Part shown: positions 55,851 to 64,000 of the stretch, one piece after another
How the letters are laid out: every line of letters begins with the position of its first letter
How positions within the stretch are numbered: the stretch's first letter is position 1
DNA from: Triplophysa rosa
Lineage: Eukaryota > Chordata > Actinopteri > Cypriniformes > Nemacheilidae
Direction of reading: 5' to 3'
DNA length: 64,000 nt
Assembly: GCF_024868665.1 (NCBI RefSeq)
Contig: NC_079897.1
Span: 7,237,240-7,301,239, forward strand
Program-made: the position numbers and the translations under genes
The notes under the pieces: generated by a model
Database searches by the model: none
Told to the model about the DNA's origin: nothing
The model's input: the letters and a program-made list of their open reading frames with translations, nothing else

Positions 55851-57036
55851 CATAATTTGTAAAAATAATTGATTGCTTTCCTGAACCCCATTCACATCTG
55901 CCATTGGTCAGACAACCAGAAAACCTGCCTCAAACCCATTGCATTATTCGAGCCAGTGTTGCTATGTCAGTCTAGTCTTGTGTAGCCAGAGCTTTACATT
56001 GCTTTCATTGGCCAAGGACAGTCCAAGAGGCCATCTCATTGGCATGTAAAGCAACCAATCACAGTTCGGCTTTGTTTTTGGTGGGCCATTAAAGGTGCGG
56101 TGACGTGGTGTTGTTTATTGTTTTATACTGTTGTACGAGGTCTACTTATGATGTTTGCGTGGTTTTTACATTCAAAATCATCAAAATCAATAAGTAATAG
56201 GTTATTTTCTACCTGGGTTTTGAGGCCAGCTCTGCAAATGCTCGGATTGAATGGGCGTTCCGCAATGAAGGCTTGGAAGTAAATGCCCACTGCTATGATT
56301 GAATAGCAGTTTGCGTAGTAAACTTAGTTGGAGCCTTCTTTGAATTTAGTTCAATAATTTAGTTTAGTGAATTTAGTTAGACGTAACGTTAGGTTACACA
56401 TTCGCACCATTCACACGAGATTAGCATTATCAGGGGACCTCGTGTGGTATATAACTTACTTCCCCACATCAGTATTTCATGTGTCGCATTCGCACAGGAT
56501 GATTTTACTCAAATTTATTGACTTATTTCCCGGATGTGATGCTTTTGTAGCGGTTTTAGCTAAACGTTATTATATTGATGAGCAAAGCTCACCAAATATG
56601 GTTCTCCACCAGATCTTTCAAGATCACATCAATAAAATGAGTTATTTAAAACATTGATTTCAGTCAAGGAATTAGTTTAGCTCAAACGAAAATACGTATA
56701 ATAATCATGATCAAATATACATATTTTACGGTCTCTGATTAGTAATATAAAGCATAACAATATTTGTATGCATTCGTCCAGAAAATGCCTCGATATTATA
56801 TACTTTACATTATCTCATGGCCATAAGTAACGTGACTTTACCAAACAGGATTTAGAGCAAAGGTAGCGATAATAAAACACAGTAAAAGGGACCAAGTTTG
56901 TGAGCGTGAATACAGAAAACCCATCACAAATGAATATATATGGTTGTTTATTAACTCTACTCTACATGGTAAAAAACAATGATGATCGCATAAAACAAAC
57001 AAATACATGAAACACAAATGCGCTAGGAAGCGCGGA
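55851..57036. other. Intron, no gene seen
   Basis: Unique-looking sequence with no recognised repeat borders. The ORF at 56367-56657 has no identifiable domain. Confidence 0.5.
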
Positions 57037-57081
57037 GGGAGAAAGAGTGAGAAGAGAGAGAGAGAGAGACAGAGAGAGAGG
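57037..57081. repeat. (GA)n microsatellite
   Basis: A purine-only GA run with few interruptions, next to an open minus-strand region (57148-57522) of unknown nature. Confidence 0.9.
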
Positions 57082-58184
57082 GCATGGCAGCGATTTCTGA
57101 ACACCAATAAAAATCATCTTTAACAAAGAGGCACAGACTTAACGCAGCTATTCTATAAATAGAAACGGATACTTGCAAGCTCTGTGCTGGACCGATATCC
57201 GTATGCGCGTGTAGAGATGGAATTGTTCAAAAGGTTTCAGAAGGCAGTCCTGCAGAAAGTTGCGGGCCTCGTGATCGACCGCATGGCTTAGCCACATGGC
57301 AGCAGAAGTCCATTGTTCCTTCATTTCCCCCAGTGGGGGGAAAACGGCAGTCTCCGAAGGGACGCCACGAAACACGTTTTGGAGGCAGGTATAGCAGAAG
57401 AGAAGAGATGAAGAGAAGGAAGCTTTCAGAGCAGGCTCGATATTTAACCTCATGAGAGGGCATGCCCAGCTGAGTTTAAATCGACCAATCAGAGTTGAGC
57501 AGGGAAGAGGTTCTTTGTCCACTCAACAGCTAATTTGCATCTTTATGACCTCCTGGCAACTTTACAAAATACCATTCCAAATTATAACATAATGAAAACA
57601 GAATGTTCTATGGTCACACAATATATGTAAACAAGAATAACAATTTATATATCAACAAACATGATATATGTTTTATATATCATTTATATATCAAATATGC
57701 TCAAGTCATGATTCATTCAGAGGTACGAATACAAACAAAGCCTGAATTAATTTGCCTATTTAACAATTACAGATTATTTAAAAATGGCAAAAGCGACAAC
57801 ATATAACCTAGATATTTAGATATATTTATAGAAAAGGACAGTTGAATCACACAAGTTCCTATTTGTCAGAGAAGTTTCTCTGGTTAGCCTCAGATGTTAA
57901 ATTGCAGATTAGACAGAGAGACTTCTCACCTCTGCTTTGAAGCTTAGGAGTCGTAAAATATCCAACAGAGAAACAAAAGGTTATCAAAACTCTCAGTGAG
58001 AGGTTTTGACTCTGGTCTTTTGATGATGGTATCAAGAAACCAGGAGAAAGGGGAGTGAAGGGGGTTGATGGCTCTTCTTTCAATGACTCCGACCATTTGG
58101 CTTATGCTAAATTCTCTACACTTTGCGTATAGTTTGTATAGCCTAGTTGTATTGTGTTTAATGATAAATGACCGTACCTGTCAG
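57082..58184. other. Intron with an unidentified GC-richer segment
   Basis: 57148-57540 is open on the minus strand in two frames for 78-124 codons and includes CCAATCAGAG and TATTTAA words in promoter-like order. It may be part of an unidentified retroelement, but no family could be named. 57600-57840 is AT-rich. Confidence 0.4.
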
Positions 58185-58244
58185 CATTTGAGACCCGTGA
58201 TCGCGAACCGGACAAAAGATCACTGCGATCGCGGGTCTCAAATG
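58185..58244. repeat. Near-perfect 20-bp inverted repeat (hairpin)
   Basis: CATTTGAGACCCGTGATCGC at 58185-58204 is mirrored at 58225-58244 with one mismatch, around a 20-nt loop. No poly-T or known RNA motif accompanies it. Confidence 0.85.
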
Positions 58245-61200
58245 TTATGAGAGTTTCCATGATAAATAAACAAACGTGAGTAAGTATCCCCCAGCACCCG
58301 AAATAGTACCAAAACATTTCAAACAGCCTCCATTATTCGCAAACGGTGGATAAAACCTTGAAAAATTTAATATGAGCCCACCAAATCACAGAGATGCCGA
58401 TTACAATTATTACAAATGACTAGAGTTCCCCAGATAATACTATCAGTGCATATCAAGCGATCTCTAACAAAGCAATAGTAATAGTGACAAATATGTTTTA
58501 CTCGCATAAGATTGCTGCGCCATTCCTATCGGATCCAATATTGACGGCACTGACAGCACTGCTTTTTAATTCGATCTGTGCCTTGTTCACGAAGGAATCC
58601 TCAGAGAAATTAAACGAACAAACGCTCCATGTTTTCCCACGTGAGCTGGAACGTCTTTAAAAATCAACTTTAACCCCGCATTCCTAATATCGGAATCTGA
58701 GGGAAGGTTATGCAGTGACTGTGTTCTTCCACAACCATGGCACAATATTTAGCTATCTTTAACGACATGTTTGTTTATTGCTTGCTGGCTCTATCTGGTT
58801 CCGTGCCACTGGTTCTGTCATGCGCGAACCAGTGGGCAGGGCTATAGAAGTAGTGGTTGATATTTTTCTTTTGGAGGTGGGGTTCAACCTATCAATGTCG
58901 TCATAGATATGTTGCATTCCAGAACCTGGCGTTCGCTGGGCCTAGTGTCAATAACACATGTAATCTCAGTAACAAGGGTGTTTTCAGTTCTGACACTTAC
59001 ATGATATTTGCGTGCATACGATTCCCTCTTATATAACAAAAGCTCGCGTTAAAATTGTGATTTTAATTCACGGCACCTATAAAGAATGCAACGCCCAGAG
59101 CTGTTGAGAGATAGAGTCTCAACAACAGAATATCAAAATTCTCGAGCGTCATGTGATTCATGTAGACTTCAGACAGTTCCAGGAAGTTTTGTTTATTCCT
59201 TGAGTACTGTAGCATTTTTTTGTAATAACCATGTAGATGCCATGTACACACAATGCTACTGTAAGTAAATGAGTAGAAATCCTCAAATCTGGTTGGACTA
59301 GAGGCACAAGAGGGACTGGGACGGTTGAGTCAGCACTTCACTGTTTTACGTCATTCAACCACAGAAACTATTGTTTAAAAAACAGAAAGTTGACCATTTT
59401 TCAGCTGACATTTCACAAGAGAGACGTGAAATGCCTGTGCTGAATCACAACTGTGCTGATATATGGCCACACCAGCACCAATGGTTTCAGCTTTATCTCT
59501 TCTGTCCTAAGATGACCTCACAAGGACAGTGACGATGCAGCCATGAATGGGTGTACTGTAAGTGATGAGGTGCTGTGCATGAGCTCTCTCCAAGAAAATC
59601 AGACACAAGTTCAATTAATTAACAAGAAGAGAAATTATGCTAATAAGTCTGAGGACCTTATTAGGTAATTTTCATTATGCATGCTAAACCGTGACTTAGG
59701 ACAGCCTTTCACAGTGTGAAGATTAATTATTGTCTAAAGAGAAAATGTGTAGATTTTGATATCACAACCCACTGCACATGTACCAAGTGTGGTCGGGTCT
59801 GGAAAAAAGTAGGGTGAAGTCACTTGTTCTTAAAAAAATCGCTTGCCGCATTTTAGTTCAAAAGTCATTTAAACACCTCCCCTTCCTGCAAAAGAGATCA
59901 CATATGGAGTAGTCTGATAGTCATGCACTGCTGTTACCTAATTCACAATATTTAGAATAGTTCTGCCTAGCCAGATGTTTGATAATCAGTCTAAAGTCTG
60001 GTACACAAGTGCTTATTATTCTGGCTAACAACTGCCAGAAATCAGAAATGACACCATAAAAATTGAAAAACAGAAAATGAAAATAGAAAAAAAATAAAAA
60101 GTGAAAAAAAATCTGGAGACATAAAAATCAGCTGAACATTTTAAACTGTTATACTGACTGGAGCAGATTGTCATCTTTGACACACTTAACACTTATTAAC
60201 CATTTGAGAGGAAGACTGCTTCTTAAAGTCTATGACTAAAATCTTTAGACAATGCATGCTACAAAACATTTTCTGCCAACCGTACATGCTAACTGGGACC
60301 CAATGACACACAGAAAACATGCACCATCTATCATCACAACCAAATGATTTTTATAATCATTCTGGCAGACATTACGTGTGTCTCCGACTTTAAATACCAA
60401 AAAAATACAGTATACTGCAGAAAACACTTAATGCAGAAGATATGTACAGACTCTAATCAGATTTGTTTTCATCCATAAGTAATAAGAACCGTATATGGTG
60501 TTTTACAGAAATAAACAGTTCAGCGTGTACAACTGCTTGCACATCTACTTGCTGTTAAGTGCCATAAACAAAACAATGAATATAAATGAATAGATTTCAT
60601 TACACAAATTCTTGCTAGGGTAAATCCTATTTTTAGTTGTTTCTAAACGGCACTTATAATGTTCAGTTCCATTCAGTATCATCCCTAAATCTTACAAACC
60701 TTGTTTCCAGGCAGATGGGTAAAAACTGAATGTTCAACATTATGTAGCATTTGGACAATGTCATTGGAACTTTCAATATTCAAGAGCTCATGTCTGAAGC
60801 TCGATTCGGTACTACCTTTAAATTAGTATAAAAGAGTGTCACCAGTTGAGTGAAATAAAGAATCAGTTAGTATAATTGTCCTTATTGTCATCTATAACTT
60901 ACACTTCAGGGGTTCAATACAGGACCATAAATACAGAGCATCAATGAAACTGCTAATCAAAAGTTTACAGAAATATTTTGCAGTGTCAATATGCATTAGC
61001 CATCGACCGCCTTGAGCCAGATCATGCATGCTCCTGCCATCAAATGCAGAATAAAGTGCAACTTGGGCCTTTATGCTTTCAAAATAATCAAAAAGTATAT
61101 AAGAGAAATGGCACATGGAAAGGTAGCCTTGATTTGTCAACGTTTGCTATTATCTTAGAGAAAACATAGATAAGATCCAGAACATAAGATCTAGATCCAT

Positions 61201-62075
61201 TGTGTGTTATTATGTTTGTTAATGGCAGTTGAAAATCTATATTTCTGCTAAAGGCTTTCCTCAACATATATATTTTAATTCTCATCATTGACTCCAAACA
61301 CAAAGGATGTGGTAACACAAAAAGAAGATATTTAACAGAATGTCTAAGATGTGTCCATACCATTAAATGGACAGAGATACTTGGATTCAGATGAGATAGA
61401 AATCATTCAAGAATAACTTAACTATGTAACCCCATTTAAACGAACACATGACAGCATAAGTCATCATAGATTTATACTTGTACTCTAGTCCACTATAGTG
61501 ACATTGTTTTTGTGTCCCATTCGAGTTATTTTGGCAGTTTGGCTCTTTTTGGCATGTGGCTTCTCGTCTCTGTTTCCATCTCACCCAGCCTCCAGTGACT
61601 TCATATTTTGGCCCTTTTCCCGGATAGGAGAGTCTGTTTTGAGGAAGAACTGGGATGGTGCCAGTGTGCTTATATCAGACAGTTTTAGATCACTACACCA
61701 GAGTCCCTGTATCGCACATGCTTCAGATCGCAGCATACCCTGTAGATTGTAGGTTCAAGTTCTCTGGAGAGAGGTGCAAAGCACTGACACAGCAAACAAT
61801 CCTGGAGTTTATACCACCATCTATAACGCTAAAAACTGACTATAGATTCTTACTGCTGCCATTTGTGTATTCTTATTTTATTATTTTGTTGACTAACTGG
61901 ACTCAAACAGTGCCAAGTAATATAAAAACAGCTCAAATTTGGCTGTTTATGTATGCTACAACATAGGGATGTCATGAATTCGATAATAACCTTAATATTT
62001 TAATCATTACAGCCTAGAGAATAGTTTCGTTGAGCCTATGCAAAGTTAAAATAAGTTGGATTAATATAAAAGGAA
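58245..62075. other. Long intron stretch without genes
   Basis: No exon or transposon ORF was recognised. 59580-59720 has several AATTAATT/TAATTA words with balanced unique sequence, a candidate enhancer-like element by appearance only. ORFs at 61498-61966 have no recognised domains. Confidence 0.5.
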
Positions 62076-62359
62076 AACGTCTTGGTAACGTATGTAACCT
62101 CAGTTCCCTGATGGAGGGAACTAGACGTTGTGTCGAACCGACAGATTGGGGTTTGTCTTGAGAACCTATCATCTTCTGAGTATTTTGAAAAGGCCAATGA
62201 AAATTGGAGAATGAAATTTGCATGCCGGACTCCTCACCTGATGTCCGGGTATAAATGGAAGCCGGCGTGCTCATTCATTCACCATTTGGTCTGAGGAGCC
62301 TGAGAGCATCCCCACCGACCGCTGCGGCCAGCGTTTTGGCATAAAGGACACAACGTCTT

Positions 62360-62452
62360 GTTCCCTCCATCAGGGAACTGAGGTTACATCCGTAAGCAAG
62401 ACGTTCCCTTTCTGTCGGTCTCTCGACGTTGTGTTGAACCGACAGATTGGGG
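62360..62452 (-). repeat. Internal complementary region of the deleted DIRS
   Basis: On the plus strand: dyad GTTCCCTCCATCAGGGAAC, then GGTTACATCCGTAAGCAAGAC, GTT (62403-62405), CCCTTTCTGTCGGTCTCTCG. This joins the two element ends through one GTT, as in the copy at 42007. Confidence 0.85.
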
Positions 62453-62739
62453 TTCCTATGGAAAACACCACAGTGCTGAGCCACGTCACAATCTCTAGCG
62501 GAGCGACGCTGACTGGCCTTGGCGACTCAGACGTAAGCGCTAGCGCGAAATTGTAACCGTCCAGTGGAGAGGTAGGGGGTCCCAGAGCCTTTGCGAAAAG
62601 GCCTCATGAATGGTTCCCACCTCGGCAACCCATGACCTCCCTAGGTGGACTTCCACCTTGCGGTTAACTCCTTCAGTCTGCACATTTTCCCATGAGTTCT
62701 CCCCTGATGGTGAGACCATGTGGGCACGAGTGCTGCGCG

Positions 62740-63520
62740 GTGGCATACTCCACCTGGGGGACATCGACGTATCCTCTAGCTGTCTCACCCTCGAGGGAAG
62801 AGAGGGTGACAGAACTTTATTAGACGTGAACGTGCCGCAGAGGGGGTGTTCCAGGTCTTACTAAGTTCCTCATGCTCTTCCGGTAAACACGGCACTGGGG
62901 GCGGGCACGGCTTGGAGCTGCACTCAACCCCGAGGCACCATGTAGCCAGCCGCGAGCGCTGGGAGAGGCAGTGCGGGCACTGCAACCCAACTCTCACGGC
63001 GGCCCGGGAAAGCATGGCTGACATTTCGACGTCCGCTTCTTCCTGGGCTCGACCCCCCGAGGGAGGGAGCCCGAGGAATCGTCGGAGTCGGATGGCAGTA
63101 CGTCACCCCCCGATGCTGCAAGAGACATCTCATCATCACGCATCGTGTCCGAATACGTGGTTGAAGAACAAGACGGTGGGACCGTCTCCTGGGGAACGGT
63201 CAGACGAGCGAGACGAGGTGCGAACGGTCCGTGAGCCAGTGGCTGGCAGATTAACACTCACAGTAATCCTCATATCACCCTCGCTGCTTGTCGTAGCGGA
63301 CGGCAGGGCCGTAGTCCTGCCGTCATGGAACGGGGAGCAGACGAGAAGGTGGCTGAGTCCCGTGAGAACACAGCCACCCGTGACGCAACTTCTGAATCGT
63401 CAACCGCCCGCAGTGTGGGCAGGACGTATCCACAACGTCTGCCCCAGCGTACTGGAAGCAGACATCGTGTCCGCCCCCCTCCTCGATGAGTGTGTTGCAC
63501 CCATGAGAACAGCGGGACAA
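62740..63520 (-). pseudogene. DIRS gag remnant
   Basis: The frame SRCSHGCNTLIEEGGGHDV starts with TTG at 63520 instead of ATG and continues CFQYAGADVVDTSCPHCGR. The loss of the start codon and of the CLKC motif is shared with the left arm at 13284. The acidic DSDDSSGS/PRGVEPRKKR segment follows in another frame. The reading ends where the internal deletion begins near 62740. The 264-codon plus-strand ORF over it is a shadow. Confidence 0.72.
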
Positions 63521-63893
63521 GCCACGCTGGAGAAATTTGCTCTTTTAGAAAAGGAAATTTGCTCAAACACCTCCAGAACTGCCGAGACGCCCAGGGGAGA
63601 GTCACTGCAGGAAGGGACCGTCCGCTGCACCCTGTCGTAGATTCCAGCAGAATAGTGATCACTGAAGATCGCTGTGTCGCTCATCAGATGCACAGGCTCT
63701 GAAGAACAAACGGTGAATGAATGAGCACGCCGGCTTCCTTTTATACCCGGACATCCGGGGAGGAGTCCGGCATGCAAATTTCATTCGCCAATTTTCATTG
63801 GCCTTTTCAAAATACTCAGAAGATGATAGGTTCTCAAGACAAACCCCGATCTGTCGGTTCGACACAACGTCGGGAGACCGACAGAAAGGGAAC

Positions 63894-64000
63894 ATTGGAT
63901 GTGCTGAACTGCAATGTGTTTTGTGCAAAACATTTGCCAATACAAGACCATAAAACCATTGAGAGTCAAAAGATTGTTGAACTTATCAAAGGGTTTTCAT
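63894..64000. other. Flanking intron at window end
   Basis: About 100 bp of unique-looking sequence after the DIRS 5' end. Nothing recognised. Confidence 0.5.

Larger units (their letters stand above)
62076..63893 (-). mobile_element. Internally deleted DIRS element with both termini
   Basis: AAC at 62076-62078 and AAC at 63891-63893 bound a 1,818-bp copy. On the minus strand: 5' terminal repeat (63893 to about 63700), gag remnant to about 62740, a junction that skips RT, RNase H and recombinase, a piece of the 3' non-coding region (62560-62730), the internal complementary region (about 62452-62360, GTT at 62403-62405) and the 3' repeat (62365-62076). It keeps all the terminal parts thought to be needed in cis while lacking enzymes, so it could have been a passenger of a complete DIRS. 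Confidence 0.88.

Noticed and set aside
57148..57522. 124-codon minus ORF
   Set aside because: No domain recognised and a second frame is equally open; left as an unidentified segment.
62846..63640. 264-codon plus ORF
   Set aside because: Antisense of DIRS gag; equivalent antisense frames occur at 48214-48579 and 18344-18715.
20294..64000. Upstream 174-bp and 54-bp grik2 exons
   Set aside because: Looked for peptide words such as YSGVNMTGF and LLDGFMT on the minus strand; none found, so they are taken to lie outside the window.
1..64000. CRISPR array, prophage or bacterial operons
   Set aside because: No regularly spaced identical repeats, no bacterial gene organisation, and spliced vertebrate exons are present.

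Overview
The window looks like vertebrate nuclear DNA, most likely a teleost of the carp/minnow group (Cyprinidae). It has no prokaryote-style operons. Its only host coding sequence is three short spliced exons, and most of the rest is fish-type mobile DNA: an L2-type LINE, a Rex1/CR1-like LINE, DIRS-type tyrosine-recombinase retrotransposons, a ZBED/hAT transposon, MITEs, solo LTRs and microsatellites. The cyprinid call rests on recalled repeat sequences, not on a search.

Host gene. Three phase-0 exons on the minus strand (20150-20293, 11170-11277, 10225-10338; 144, 108 and 114 bp) encode consecutive peptide from the extracellular part of an ionotropic kainate glutamate receptor, best matching GluK2 (grik2). 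All three have AG/GT splice borders. Transcription runs from high to low coordinates. No other exon of this gene was found, so 20294-64000 appears to be upstream intron and 1-10224 downstream intron.

Layout. 1-195: RT fragment of a DIRS element. 324-589: a spaced direct repeat. 1203-1348: tRNA-derived SINE-like repeat. 1349-5375: L2-type LINE (minus) with an intact 3-kb ORF and a perfect 22-bp target-site duplication. 6761-7001: Harbinger-like MITE. 9154-9663 and 11909-12488: two solo LTRs of one family in opposite orientation, each with a 5-bp duplication. 12918-19403: DIRS compound with inverted arms, inside the 8.9-kb grik2 intron. 21255-21565: solo DIRS terminal repeat. 22061-25733: DIRS copy (plus) with gag, RT, RNase H and recombinase remnants. 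33780-34330: degenerate 36-bp tandem repeat. 34690-37812: decayed Rex1/CR1-like LINE (plus) interrupted by a MITE. 42007-48829: near-complete DIRS (minus) with a 1.4-kb hAT transposon inserted in it. 50045-51415: foldback element with a nested inverted repeat. 55326-55758: two DIRS terminal-repeat units fused head to tail. 62076-63893: internally deleted DIRS with both termini.

How the parts relate. The DIRS copies together show the whole plan of the element: inverted terminal repeats, gag, RT-RNase H, tyrosine recombinase, and an internal complementary region that is the complement of the joined 3' and 5' ends. Every terminal repeat carries a CCAAT dyad, an octamer (ATTTGCAT), a GC dyad and a TATA box, all pointing inward. 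No copy is intact, but the set of compound, solo, tandem and internally deleted forms suggests that a tyrosine-recombinase retrotransposon has been producing rearranged derivatives in this locus.
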